From positions 62,001 through 126,000 of the forward strand of contig JABIFF010000024.1 of NCBI GenBank assembly GCA_018650845.1: a DNA stretch of 64,000 nucleotides. The letters run 5' to 3'. Below the pieces are notes generated by a model, which saw nothing but the letters and a program-made list of their open reading frames with translations, was not told the origin of the DNA and did not search any database. A program made the position numbers and the translations under genes. The stretch comes from Chloroflexota bacterium. Its GTDB lineage: Bacteria; Chloroflexota; Dehalococcoidia; Lucifugimonadales; Lucifugimonadaceae. Position 1 is the stretch's first letter, and every line of letters starts with the position of its first letter. Of the stretch, positions 17,461 to 27,017 are shown piece after piece.

Positions 17461-18699
17461 TTAGCCCATGTGGAGCAATGAATTGGCCATATTGGCTCGC
17501 CACGCCTCGGTCGATTCGGGCGTCCATTCGTAAAAGCCCTTGCCGGCCTTCACGCCAAGATTGCCTGACTCAATTTTGTCGAGGAGAATTTTCGGGAGAG
17601 AACGCTCGTTGTTGAGGTTCTTGAATTGGTCAACTAGAACAGTGTGTGATGTTGAAGAATCACCGCTCGCAATCGATCCAAACACTCCTGATCGAGCAAA
17701 CTCAGGACCAAATCCACTACGAACCAATTCGTCAATCTCGGATGAAGCAGCTTCGCCACTCTCGACTATCGACATCGCCTCTCGCAGCAAAGCAACCTGC
17801 AATCGGTTGCTAACAAATCCCTGAATTTCAGCGCGAACAACGGCGGGTTTCTTGCCGATAGCTTCGTACTCGCGTTTGACCAAATCGACTACTTCTTCTG
17901 ACGTTTCAGGTCCAGTGATGATCTCTATTCCCGGCAGTAAATGCGGAGGGTTGAAGTAATGAATCCCAACTACGTTCGATGAACGATTGGTAACCGATCC
18001 ATAGGCGCTTGGCACGAACGTCGAACTGTTCGAAGCGAGAATCGTATGGTCGGGTGCATGCTTAGCGATATCGGCAAATATCTTCTTCTTGAGTTCGAGA
18101 TTTTCCGACGCAGCCTCGATTACGAGATCGGCAGATTTCACAGATTCGCCTAGATCCGTCGAAGTCGAAATACGAGAAAGAGCTGTCTCGATATCGCTCT
18201 CAGCAATTCGCCCTACAGATGCCAAAGCAACCAAGCCCACACGAGCTCTAGCCATCGCATCGGTCAGCAATTCCTCAGAAATATCGTTCAGAAAAACTTG
18301 TTTGCCGTGCGTAGCCAATTCCAGAGCAATTCCATGCCCAAGCAGCCCCGCGCCGATAACAGAAACGGTATGGAATTTTGATTCTGACCCGCCATCACCG
18401 TCGGCTAAGTAATCGCCTTCGTTCGAACCTTGGGGAGAAACTTCAGCAGCCGAAGTCGCTACCGAAATGTCGCCGAACAACTCGCCAGCAATCACCTGAA
18501 CCAGATCCCAACCGATCTGCTCCCATATCTCGAATGGACCACCAACTGCCCAACGCCGACCAATCGAATTTTTGATCACTTTGTCGATATCAGCAGCTGA
18601 AACGACATCAGCCTCAACCAACGCAACCGACTCGCGATAAATCGCCGCCTGCAACCGAAGCGATATTTTTTCTACTGACTCAACGCTCAACGAAAACAA
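17461..18699 (-). CDS. 3-hydroxyacyl-CoA dehydrogenase-like protein with an extra N-terminal C-domain
   Basis: A 412-residue protein of the 3-hydroxyacyl-CoA dehydrogenase family with an unusual order. Residues about 10-75 resemble the C-terminal helical domain (SLRLQAAIYRESVALVEA, IDKVIKNS, WAVGGPFEIWEQIG). After a polar linker comes a full NAD domain (VIGAGLLGHGIALELATHG, near 115) with ASNSSTF and the catalytic His in GIHYFNPPH, and then a second C-domain (GFVSNRLQVALLREAMSIV onward). The family oxidises 3-hydroxyacyl-CoA or related hydroxyacids with NAD. The start is TTG 18699, and an in-frame TAG four codons upstream shows no preceding NAD domain is fused. The extra domain may be a remnant of a tandem form. 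Confidence 0.8.
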   Translation of the reverse strand: MFSLSVESVEKISLRLQAAIYRESVALVEADVVSAADIDKVIKNSIGRRWAVGGPFEIWEQIGWDLVQVIAGELFGDISVATSAAEVSPQGSNEGDYLADGDGGSESKFHTVSVIGAGLLGHGIALELATHGKQVFLNDISEELLTDAMARARVGLVALASVGRIAESDIETALSRISTSTDLGESVKSADLVIEAASENLELKKKIFADIAKHAPDHTILASNSSTFVPSAYGSVTNRSSNVVGIHYFNPPHLLPGIEIITGPETSEEVVDLVKREYEAIGKKPAVVRAEIQGFVSNRLQVALLREAMSIVESGEAASSEIDELVRSGFGPEFARSGVFGSIASGDSSTSHTVLVDQFKNLNNERSLPKILLDKIESGNLGVKAGKGFYEWTPESTEAWRANMANSLLHMG

Positions 18700-18731
18700 C
18701 CCGTCCTAAACAAAAAGGTGCCCACTGGCAC

Positions 18732-19886
18732 TTACACGGAGTAGCCGACTGATCCGTCTTCTCGCATTGGGATGACTTGCAAGTTACGTGGCTCGTACGC
18801 CTGCGACTGGAAGCCTTCGACTTCAAGATCGATACCGATTCCCGGAGCATCTGGAACCGGAATGTATCCACCCTCACGCTGCCAAGACGAATTGAACATA
18901 GCGTTGAATGGCTGCTCGTCTTCCTTCGAGTATTCCTGCGTAAGGAAGTTCGGAATTGATGCATCAAGGCTGCAAGCCGCAGCGGTCAACACTGGTCCCA
19001 AGAAGTTGTGAGTCACAACAGCTGAATGCCACGATTCAGCAATAGCGGCGATCTTCTTTACGGCAGTTACACCACCAGCAAGTCCAAGATCAGGACGTGC
19101 ATACTGACTTCCGCCAAGTTCAAACATTTCTCGGAATTCCCAAATAGAGTGCATTCGTTCGCCGTTAGCTACTGGAAGCGTGGTTCGCTGAGCAACTTCT
19201 GACTGCGACTTGATCGAGTCGATCTGCACAGGGTCTTCGTAGAACATGGGCTGGAATTCAACCAGCTGTTCAGCAAGCGCAATAGCAACCATCGGCGTTA
19301 GCTTGCGGTGCATTTCGAGAATGATGTCGCAATCGAGACCCGCACCCTCACGCATCGCTGCAACATTCTCACGAGTGTCATGAATCAGACGAGGAAGCGT
19401 CATCGACTGAAAGCCGTCAGGAAGCGGGTCGGTCTTGATAGCCGTGAAACCATCTTCAACAGCTTCCTTCGAATTCAACATCAATCCCTGAGAAGTAGTT
19501 CCCTGATCCGCAGCGTCAGGACGAACTCCACCCATCAGCAAATGCAATCGAATCTTGTTGCGAACCTTGCCACCCAACAACTGCCAAACAGGAGCTTCGA
19601 GCGCTTTGCCTTTGATGTCCCAAAGAGCGATGTCGACCGCGCTCACTGCGCCAGAAAGCACGGAACCACGGAAAGGCCCCATTCGGTACATGTACTGCCA
19701 GTGGTGTTCGATATCTAGAGGGTCTTTGCCAACGAGATAGTCAGCGAATTTCTTCACCACTTGATCAGTCGCTTCGAGATAACCCCAGCAAGCCGACTGT
19801 CCTACGCCAACTAGACCGTTGTCGGTGAATATCCTGACGATCTGGCTATTGCCAGCAAGTATCGATTCAACTCGTTCGATTTTCAT
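18732..19886 (-). CDS. Enolase-superfamily (mandelate racemase/muconate lactonizing type) dehydratase
   Basis: A 384-residue enolase-superfamily protein: capping domain to about residue 115 (SAVDIALWDIKGKALEAPVW), then the barrel. Metal and catalytic residues visible in the barrel are LEMHRKLTP, YEDPV, and NGERMHS, and the catalytic His in VTHNFLGP near residue 300. The first ligand position is Glu-x-His rather than the Asp-x-His of galactonate dehydratase, as in some RspA-related groups. Likely an acid-sugar dehydratase or epimerase; the substrate is not determinable. It precedes the 3-hydroxyacyl-CoA dehydrogenase by about 30 bp on the same strand, suggesting co-transcription in a catabolic unit. 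Confidence 0.85.
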   Translation of the reverse strand: MKIERVESILAGNSQIVRIFTDNGLVGVGQSACWGYLEATDQVVKKFADYLVGKDPLDIEHHWQYMYRMGPFRGSVLSGAVSAVDIALWDIKGKALEAPVWQLLGGKVRNKIRLHLLMGGVRPDAADQGTTSQGLMLNSKEAVEDGFTAIKTDPLPDGFQSMTLPRLIHDTRENVAAMREGAGLDCDIILEMHRKLTPMVAIALAEQLVEFQPMFYEDPVQIDSIKSQSEVAQRTTLPVANGERMHSIWEFREMFELGGSQYARPDLGLAGGVTAVKKIAAIAESWHSAVVTHNFLGPVLTAAACSLDASIPNFLTQEYSKEDEQPFNAMFNSSWQREGGYIPVPDAPGIGIDLEVEGFQSQAYEPRNLQVIPMREDGSVGYSV

Positions 19887-19968
19887 TATTTAATTCTTTA
19901 GCTCTTGAACTTTGGGCTGGTTAGAAGATTCACAGGCAACAAATACGCTTCGGCGAAGATGATACCGA

Positions 19969-20688
19969 CTATTTCGACCGCATCTCACCAATTAAGGCAA
20001 TTGTTGAAGCCATATCAGTCGTTCGAGGGTGCTTTTCATAGCCCGGATGACCGTTGTAACGATCGATCAAGATAGGTCGCAAACCCGCCGCCTCCGAGCC
20101 AAAAATATCCGATTCCAACTGATCGCCCACGAAAGCGGCTTCACCCGCCGATACTCCAGCCTTCACCAAACCCGCTTCGAATATTCGCCCATCAGGCTTC
20201 TCGACACCGGTCTCACCCGAAGTAACCGCAAAGTCGACGTGACCCGTAAGCCCCATATCGTCGAGCAGTCGCTGGCTTCCCGAATTCATGTTCGAAACGA
20301 CACCAACAATAAATCCCAATTCTCGAAGCCGATCAAGTCCTTCGATCACATCAGGAAACAGTGCGATTCGATATTCCTGCTTGCGAACTTCCGCCCATAT
20401 CTCGCCAGCTAAAGCCAGATCTACTTCATGCCCAGCACCCTGCAGTACAAGTTGCTCAAACCGAGCGAAAAACGCCCACTGCTCGTTTCCGTTCATCGTT
20501 CGAACTGGCTTTGTAGCGTTCTGGCTAGTCATAAATTCATCGGCCATGTGATAGCCAGCGTCGATCCCCCCGGTGGTCACCGATAGCCCGAATCGCGCAA
20601 CAGCCTGAGATTGAATCTGCTCTCTCGGAGGATCAAATCCTGCGAGCGTGCCGTACATATCGAACAGCACAGCCTTTAGCTCGGGCAT
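19969..20688 (-). CDS. HAD-superfamily hydrolase
   Basis: A 239-residue haloacid dehalogenase-like hydrolase. Motif I is FDMYGTL (residues 9-15), with Tyr two positions after the nucleophilic Asp where phosphatases have Asp; this form is shared with dehalogenase-like and many uncharacterised HADs. Motif II is VVSNMN, motif III the Lys in VEKPDG, and motif IV FVGDQLESD. The helical cap is inserted after motif I (C1 type). It may act on a phosphoester or a haloacid; the substrate is unknown. Monocistronic, 83 bp upstream of the enolase-family gene on the same strand. Confidence 0.82.
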   Translation of the reverse strand: MPELKAVLFDMYGTLAGFDPPREQIQSQAVARFGLSVTTGGIDAGYHMADEFMTSQNATKPVRTMNGNEQWAFFARFEQLVLQGAGHEVDLALAGEIWAEVRKQEYRIALFPDVIEGLDRLRELGFIVGVVSNMNSGSQRLLDDMGLTGHVDFAVTSGETGVEKPDGRIFEAGLVKAGVSAGEAAFVGDQLESDIFGSEAAGLRPILIDRYNGHPGYEKHPRTTDMASTIALIGEMRSK

Positions 20689-20736
20689 TCATTGCTCATT
20701 TCGTATCTAGTCATATCTGGAAAATAATTCATCAGT

Positions 20737-21459
20737 TTATTTCAACGATTCAATCGGCTGAACGGTCAATACAGCCGCACCAACCCAGCTTGCCCCTGCC
20801 GCCTTTAGAACGCTTGCCGCGGCCTGAACAGTGCTCCCTGTAGTGAACACATCATCGACCAGCAAAACCCTCTTGCCCAAAACTACTGATTCATGCCGAG
20901 TATCTACAGAAAAAGCTCCCTGTATCGCAGTTTTTCGAGCGGCTGCCGTAGGTTGTTCCGATTGAGGAACGGTATTTTCTGCTCGAATCAATACATCGCT
21001 ATGAAACTCAAGCCCCATTCGACGAGATAGCTTCCGACCCAAAATTTCCGATTGGTTGTACCCGCGAGATCGCAAACGAGATTTATGCATCGGCACCGGC
21101 AGTATCAAATCTGCCTCACTTCGATTCATAGATTCAACGTTGAACATTCCGCCCAACACACCAGCCAACGCACGAACATCGTCGAACTTGAACGCCCTCA
21201 CCGCTGTACCGACGGGCGTTTCGTACAAGAACGAACCATAAAGACGGTCAAGAGACGAACCGTCGATCACGCAGCGTGTGCAAGTACCCGGTTTAGCCAA
21301 CGGCTCCGCGCACTTTCGACATACATCCTTCGATACGGCGGTCGAATCCCTAATGCACAGGTCGCACAGCAGCGAACCGTCTTTTCCGCAATGCACACAC
21401 GACTGCGGAAACACGAGATTTAGAGCGCTAGTGGTAATTTGTCGAAGAACGGTAATCAA
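20737..21459 (-). CDS. comF: ComF-family phosphoribosyltransferase-like protein
   Basis: A 240-residue ComF protein. The N terminus has a zinc-finger-like set of Cys pairs (CVHCGKDG, CDLC, CRKC, CTRC). The C-terminal half is a type I phosphoribosyltransferase domain with VPMHKSRLRSRGYNQSE and the PRPP loop VLLVDDVFTTGST (about residues 198-210). ComF proteins are linked to natural DNA uptake or DNA metabolism, although a direct enzymatic role is not established. Start TTG 21459. It is divergent from the hibernation factor gene, as often seen near HPF. Confidence 0.88.
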   Translation of the reverse strand: MITVLRQITTSALNLVFPQSCVHCGKDGSLLCDLCIRDSTAVSKDVCRKCAEPLAKPGTCTRCVIDGSSLDRLYGSFLYETPVGTAVRAFKFDDVRALAGVLGGMFNVESMNRSEADLILPVPMHKSRLRSRGYNQSEILGRKLSRRMGLEFHSDVLIRAENTVPQSEQPTAAARKTAIQGAFSVDTRHESVVLGKRVLLVDDVFTTGSTVQAAASVLKAAGASWVGAAVLTVQPIESLK

Positions 21460-21594
21460 TTGCGGTATTAGTACAAAATTTCATGGCGAAAACCTGCCGA
21501 AACGCCCCACAAGGTGTAAGACCGCACTAGAATAGCGAAGTACCGGGCTGGGTTCCGGTAAGAAAGCAATATCCGGGTTCGAATTGGGGGACAC

Positions 21595-22185
21595 GTGGAA
21601 CTTACTATCACCGCCAACAACACGACTCTTACAGACGCGATCAAGACGTATGCAGAAAAACGACTCAGCATCCTTGATCGAAGATTCCGTGATCCGGTGC
21701 CTGTATACCTGCAAATACGTAAAGAGCAGACCCAGAAGGAAGACGAACGGTTCATCGCTGAAGTAACTATCAGATTGAACCGAGGCGTTATTCGAGGTGA
21801 GATGCGAGGCGATTCGCCTTACACCGCCGTCGACCATGTTTCCGATACGGTCACTCGCCAAATCAGCCGCTACAAGAATCGCTACTCCGATAAGAACCGT
21901 CGTTCGACCGAGGGTGGCCTTGGAATGGCTATCGCTGAACAACTCGCCCAAGAGTCAGTCAGCGAAGTCGACGATAGCGGTATCACGACTCTCGAACACG
22001 GACAGCTAGTCCGAACCAAGCGTCACGCTATGGCATCTGAGACGGTAGAAGATGCTGCGGCCCAAATGGAACTTCTCGGTCACAACTTCTACGTGTTCCG
22101 TAACAAGGAAACCGACGACATAAACGTCGTTTACCGAAGGCACGATGAGCACTACGGTCTCATCGTTCCCGAAGACGCCGATTAG
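21595..22185 (+). CDS. hpf: Ribosome hibernation promoting factor, long form
   Basis: A 196-residue long-form HPF. The N-terminal S30AE domain (residues 1 to about 105, MELTITANNTTLTDAIKTYA onward) binds the ribosomal decoding centre; the C-terminal domain (about 135-196, RTKRHAMASETVEDAAAQME and HNFYVFRNKETDDINVVYRR) dimerises to form inactive 100S ribosomes. It acts in starvation or stationary phase. The start is GTG 21595 with GGGGGA four bases upstream. A strong terminator follows the stop codon. It has its own transcription unit. Confidence 0.93.
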   Translation: MELTITANNTTLTDAIKTYAEKRLSILDRRFRDPVPVYLQIRKEQTQKEDERFIAEVTIRLNRGVIRGEMRGDSPYTAVDHVSDTVTRQISRYKNRYSDKNRRSTEGGLGMAIAEQLAQESVSEVDDSGITTLEHGQLVRTKRHAMASETVEDAAAQMELLGHNFYVFRNKETDDINVVYRRHDEHYGLIVPEDAD

Positions 22186-22203
22186 GCGAAACTGCACATC
22201 AGA

Positions 22204-22232
22204 AGTCCTCTCCTCCCGGGAGAGGACTTTTT
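22204..22232 (+). terminator. Rho-independent terminator of hpf
   Basis: AGTCCTCTCC and GGAGAGGACT pair as a 10-bp stem with a five-base loop, followed by a run of five T, 18 bp behind the hpf stop codon. Confidence 0.88.
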
Positions 22233-22270
22233 CGTTAACTGATAGTTCAGAAACATAAACACCACACCTT

Positions 22271-22306
22271 CTTCTCGACCGCAACGATAGCGGAGTGGAG
22301 AGACCT
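22271..22306 (+). repeat. Dispersed 36-bp repeat, copy B
   Basis: Ungapped match to copy A (9763) at 30 of 36 positions. In the outer stem TCCC/GGGA of copy A becomes TCTC/GAGA here, a compensatory change. It faces inverted copy C 83 bp away. Confidence 0.7.
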
Positions 22307-22388
22307 CAGTCGATGTGGAAGCTGCAATTCCTCGAGAAGAACGTTTGCACTCGCCCAGTTTCAATCATCTGGATAATGCCGCCGCCCG

Positions 22389-22424
22389 GGATCCCTCTGT
22401 TCCGCTATCGCTCCAATCGGGACG
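22389..22424 (-). repeat. Dispersed 36-bp repeat, copy C (inverted)
   Basis: The reverse complement matches copy A at 29 of 36 positions and keeps the TCCC/GGGA outer pairing. Copies B and C are the recognisable content of the 273-bp gap between hpf and the glycosyltransferase stop, apart from the hpf terminator. Confidence 0.65.
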
Positions 22425-22458
22425 AGGGAATGCGGCTGCGAAAACAACACCCAGCCAC

Positions 22459-25400
22459 TTACCTGTTGGGCGTGTACTCGTAGATAACCACTGGCGTATC
22501 AAGCCCGTCGGCGATCATTTCCTCGGTTGGATAAACCTGCACTAAGCCATCGATATCCATCTTCTCGAACTTCTCGAGTCCTGCCGCTGGATACTTCGCT
22601 CGCTCCATCTCACCAACGTAGACGTACTTAACGTTGTACTTATCGAGAAGTCCTCTCGCCGTGATGCGTATTGTCGAATGGAAGAACCTATCGACCTCGA
22701 TACGTCGCTCAGTAACCGTTCGTGCGTATCCAACACGTTGCTGCCTCTGATGCCAGTCCCAACCGATCACCGATGGCAAGCCCGTGTAAATCGAAACTCG
22801 GTTGCCCCAGCGATACTGGTCGCTCAAACCCTCGACGATCACTGGCGAACCTTTGATATTTAGTTGCATCCAGTCGATAGCGTCGAAATCGTATTTGAGA
22901 GTTAGCGGACCTTCGTGATCGACGTAGGTGACCGTTTCCATATAGGCCATTCCATCGAGAGCCAGACCACTGAATTCAAATCGCTCGGAGTTTCGATCAC
23001 GCGTGCCCAGAACCGGATAAACCATCACACCTATCACCAGCACCGCCAGCAAACCCAACCAAACCCCACGTGATGCACGCACGTTGCTAAGTGAAAGCTT
23101 TCCAGCGTCGCCCAAGTACCAAAGGAAGTACGCCGAAGCCATTGCAAGCAATACCCACGCCTGCAAGTAGAACTTGAACACGGTGTTCATCCGACCGATA
23201 TCGTCTTTGACGGTGAACATATCGACGCCCGCAGCGAGGGCCATAGCCATCGCCACCATTCCAACCGCCACCAGTGAATATCTCGCACCGGGAACGCTCG
23301 TACGGTAGGCAACAACTCCGGCACCAGCCACCGACGACCCAACGATCACCGTGAAAGCGATCGTTGCGAATCCGGTAAGAGCCAACGTCGCTACCGCTGC
23401 AGCAACCATCACCACCAGCACATGCCAGGTCCAACCAAGAATTCCCGAACCCGGCATAGGGGCGTTCGTCACGCTCGCCAAAGCGTCAGTAAGTCGCTCT
23501 CGCCACATAAACACGAGCCAACTTAGTATCGATAGCAAGAACAACGAATGAATAACGATGTATCGCCACAATTCAGTCGTGAATTGGCTCTTCAAAACAC
23601 CGTTGTTGAAAAGTTCGAAGTTGGAATGGAACGGCAGGTAAACGATGTGCCCAACTACCAGAACGAACACCGAACTAATCACGCCAACAACTAGTCGCTC
23701 AATGACGCTGCGACTCGAGGAAAGTAGCTGGCCACCAACCAAAAAACCTCCGGCCAACAGTAGCTGAGTCGGAAAATCCCAAGCGTTGATCGTACGAAGC
23801 GAACCAACCAGCACCCCAAGTACAAATAGACCCGCCAGCGATTCCAGCAGTGGTCGCTTTCTTCCAATACGTAAATATGCTGCGATAGTCGCTGCCAGAG
23901 CCGTAATCGCAATTGGAATCGCTATCAAATGGGCATGCAGATCAGCGAACAGGAACGTGAAGAATGGGAATTCGGTGATCTCATTTCCAGGTGACCCCGG
24001 AGCCATCATTCTCGAACTACGCCAAAAGTCGAAGAATCCAAATTGTTGTTCTTGGAAGAATTTTCGAGATACACCTTCGAGCACCTGTAAAAGACCATCG
24101 ATATTCCCGAATACGGCCACCATCAACACCGCCGCTAATCCGGCGTACACAGGAGATTTTCGTGACCATGCAGGAATGCGACGTGCACGAAGTGTGAGTT
24201 CAGCCAAGCCGCTGACTATCGAATACACGCCTCCGATTGTCAGCATGAACAAAAGCGGTACAGCCAAGTTGTAAGCGACTGATGGGACGATTCCAGTAAA
24301 TCGAATCAGCGTGGCGATCAAGAACTGCCCAAAGTAGTAGTAGTTCAAGTAACCACCGGCGTACCACGGGTCGTAAGGCGGAATGGTCGATGACTTCACT
24401 ACCGCGTTCAAATACGCGAAGTCCATCGGCTTCTCGCCACCCTTCCACGGGTGCCACAGATCGGGGTTTGCTGCTCGGATCAACAGGAACGCCACGTATC
24501 CAACTATCAACAGGACTTCCATCCGGATGATTCGGCGCTTGTTCGCACGAAGATGATCTACAAGATCGCTACCAGTCGCTCGCATCGTTAAATATGAAAT
24601 TGCAGCAAGTAACGCCAGCGCCAGAAGCACCGCAAAGAACCTGAACTGAATTACGTTCACGCTAACCAGCAGCCAAGTGGTAGTCGCTACCAACAGCAAG
24701 CCCAGCGGCTTGGCAAACAGATATCCACGATCTGGCCACGGCCTAAAGACAACAAATGCGATTGGCAAAACTACCAACGCAAACATCTGAGCCGCCGCGT
24801 ACCAAACAACAGGAGTTAGCCAATCGGGCATCCATCGTAGGAACGTAATATCGCTCCATGTTCCACCCGATTGCTGATCTTCAGCACTCTCCTCGGAAAG
24901 TAGTAGCCCGACATGCGGGGGAGGGAACCCGCTAGTTCCCGGACCCAGAGCGCCAATCTCAAGCATCAACCTCTGAGTCGAATAGCCCTCAACATTTCGG
25001 AAAACAAACGTCTGCGGATGCTCATACACCGAGAAGCTTTCGTCAGCCCAACCAAAGCCAGCGTTGAAGAACCCGTCGGAAGGCTTTTCGAATCCCTCAG
25101 GAGCACCGAAATCAAGCCGTGCGAACGGATCTTCGTAGTAGTCAACTCCCAGTCCGCCGACATACCGACTTCCCGAATACGCCAACTCGTACCCGAGTTC
25201 GCCCGAGAACATTTTTTCGTAGAAAGTCGACGTGATCGGATATCGCTCTGGCAATCGAGGAATCGTCGCGTACAAGCGGTTGCTCAGCAGAACAAAATAG
25301 TTGGAGCCCGACAACAGCTCTGTCAGCTGATCAAACTTCTGCGGGTGCTCGTCGTTATATAGCTCGGCACGATCATGCATCCGCAAGCCGATCACATTCG

Positions 25401-26901
25401 GAATGCCCTCTTCCCAGTGTTCCTGAACCACCTGCTCACCCGGAGTAGCGTTCTCACGAAGCCAGCTTGAAACGTCGTTCAGCGGATGCTGACCTGAGTA
25501 GACGTTCATGAACGAAAGAGAATAGTGAACCGTGAATATAAGCACCAAAGCGATAGGCAACGCTTGAAGCCATCGTCTGTTCGGCTGAAGCGACTTAATA
25601 ACCTCGAACGACCACCAAAGCATTCTCGCCCCATACAAAATCAGGAACGGCGTGATCGGCATCATGTACCGCATGAACTTGACGTCGAACCAACCCGTAA
25701 TCAGCAAGTACGGCAGCACCCAAGCCAGAATCACAAGATCAGCTTTGCGCTGTGCCAACACCCCGGCTATTAAAGCCCCCAGCAGCCCAAGCCAAACCGT
25801 TATGCCTAGTACCGGACCCAACCCCCAAGTACCCAGCTGAACCATTTGATAGATGTACTTAGGTGTCGAGTCATACTGCCGAGTGAACGGGAAATCGACT
25901 TCTCGGCGAACCATTTGCCCTTGCGTAGATATGTTGTCGATGTACGTTTTGAAATCGAGGAACATGTACGGCTGCACCACTATCAAAACAGCCAGCGCTA
26001 CAACTCCCATCAGCACTATGTTTTGGTAGGCGGTCCACTGTCGCGAAGCCGCTGAACCAGAGCCGATTCCATCTGACTCGTACCGATCACCCTTGCGAGA
26101 TGTCGCATAAATCAGGTGCGCCAGAATCAGCGCAACAGCCAACGGCAGCACCGAGAATTTCGTGGCGACTGCAAACGCGAACATCACGCCCGCCAAAACC
26201 GAATCTCGCTTACGACCATGCTCGGCTATTCGTATCGAGTAGTAGATGGTCCCGACGATGAACGTCGTCATGAACGTGTCTACAGCAAAGAAGTGGCTTA
26301 ACTGAATCTGCTGCACCGCAAATGCAGAAAGCAACGCGGCAAGTAAACCAACTCGCGCGCTAAATACAGATCGACCAATTTGAAATATTAGAAATATCGT
26401 CGCTAAATCAGAAATAGCAGAAAGCGCACGACCCGCGTACCGCAGATCGAACATGCTCATCCACTTATACGGAGCCACCGCGTACTGAACGGCCTTGAGC
26501 GCGTAATGAGGCAAGCTGCCCCAGTTGAACGATCCGGGATTTAACGTACTGGCTTGAGGATCGGTCAGCTTCGACCACTCATCACCTTCAGGAAATTGAA
26601 GGTTGTACACCTGCGACAGAAACGCTCTTTCATCGGGATGAAACAGCCCACCTTGATCCCAGTTGATTCCGTAAATACGAAGCACAACTGCAACAAGCAA
26701 AATCAACGCCAATGCATAGCGCGTCGAATTCCCAGACCCTAAGAAAGTAAAACGTCGGGAACCAGAACCATCAGATAATTGGTCTGATGGAAGATTGTTG
26801 ATTATGAAGTCCGATCCCTGCCTCGAACCGTCCGCTGGCGAAATTACGCCAAGGCTCGCGTTCGAAGATTCGGTTTGATCGGCACTCTGAGCTTCACGCA
26901 T
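22459..26901 (-). CDS. Giant GT-C glycosyltransferase fused to a DUF2298 (Chlor_Arch_YYY) membrane domain
   Basis: A 1480-residue membrane protein with some 25 or more predicted helices. After a polar N-terminal tail of about 65 residues, the first half is a family-39-like GT-C glycosyltransferase with the acidic pair in FHPDERAFLSQV (about residues 91-102). The second half, from about residue 780, is DUF2298: RAANPDLWHPWKGGEKPMDF, YDPWYAGGYLNYYYFG and EFPFFTFLFADLHAHL are hallmark segments. GT-C enzymes transfer sugars from lipid-phosphate donors outside the membrane; DUF2298 is itself GT-C-like and of unknown acceptor. The domain is known mainly from Chloroflexi and archaea, which informs the organism guess. 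Divergent from the M16 peptidase gene. Confidence 0.85.
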   Translation of the reverse strand: MREAQSADQTESSNASLGVISPADGSRQGSDFIINNLPSDQLSDGSGSRRFTFLGSGNSTRYALALILLVAVVLRIYGINWDQGGLFHPDERAFLSQVYNLQFPEGDEWSKLTDPQASTLNPGSFNWGSLPHYALKAVQYAVAPYKWMSMFDLRYAGRALSAISDLATIFLIFQIGRSVFSARVGLLAALLSAFAVQQIQLSHFFAVDTFMTTFIVGTIYYSIRIAEHGRKRDSVLAGVMFAFAVATKFSVLPLAVALILAHLIYATSRKGDRYESDGIGSGSAASRQWTAYQNIVLMGVVALAVLIVVQPYMFLDFKTYIDNISTQGQMVRREVDFPFTRQYDSTPKYIYQMVQLGTWGLGPVLGITVWLGLLGALIAGVLAQRKADLVILAWVLPYLLITGWFDVKFMRYMMPITPFLILYGARMLWWSFEVIKSLQPNRRWLQALPIALVLIFTVHYSLSFMNVYSGQHPLNDVSSWLRENATPGEQVVQEHWEEGIPNVIGLRMHDRAELYNDEHPQKFDQLTELLSGSNYFVLLSNRLYATIPRLPERYPITSTFYEKMFSGELGYELAYSGSRYVGGLGVDYYEDPFARLDFGAPEGFEKPSDGFFNAGFGWADESFSVYEHPQTFVFRNVEGYSTQRLMLEIGALGPGTSGFPPPHVGLLLSEESAEDQQSGGTWSDITFLRWMPDWLTPVVWYAAAQMFALVVLPIAFVVFRPWPDRGYLFAKPLGLLLVATTTWLLVSVNVIQFRFFAVLLALALLAAISYLTMRATGSDLVDHLRANKRRIIRMEVLLIVGYVAFLLIRAANPDLWHPWKGGEKPMDFAYLNAVVKSSTIPPYDPWYAGGYLNYYYFGQFLIATLIRFTGIVPSVAYNLAVPLLFMLTIGGVYSIVSGLAELTLRARRIPAWSRKSPVYAGLAAVLMVAVFGNIDGLLQVLEGVSRKFFQEQQFGFFDFWRSSRMMAPGSPGNEITEFPFFTFLFADLHAHLIAIPIAITALAATIAAYLRIGRKRPLLESLAGLFVLGVLVGSLRTINAWDFPTQLLLAGGFLVGGQLLSSSRSVIERLVVGVISSVFVLVVGHIVYLPFHSNFELFNNGVLKSQFTTELWRYIVIHSLFLLSILSWLVFMWRERLTDALASVTNAPMPGSGILGWTWHVLVVMVAAAVATLALTGFATIAFTVIVGSSVAGAGVVAYRTSVPGARYSLVAVGMVAMAMALAAGVDMFTVKDDIGRMNTVFKFYLQAWVLLAMASAYFLWYLGDAGKLSLSNVRASRGVWLGLLAVLVIGVMVYPVLGTRDRNSERFEFSGLALDGMAYMETVTYVDHEGPLTLKYDFDAIDWMQLNIKGSPVIVEGLSDQYRWGNRVSIYTGLPSVIGWDWHQRQQRVGYARTVTERRIEVDRFFHSTIRITARGLLDKYNVKYVYVGEMERAKYPAAGLEKFEKMDIDGLVQVYPTEEMIADGLDTPVVIYEYTPNR

Positions 26902-27017
26902 GAAGAGGAATTCTATCGGTGTGAACGATGCTCGCGCTGCAAGATTTCTACTACTCGATACGCATCACGAACGAATATCGACTCATCCGCTCTCCGTAAG
27001 TCGACAAAAAAGGAAGT

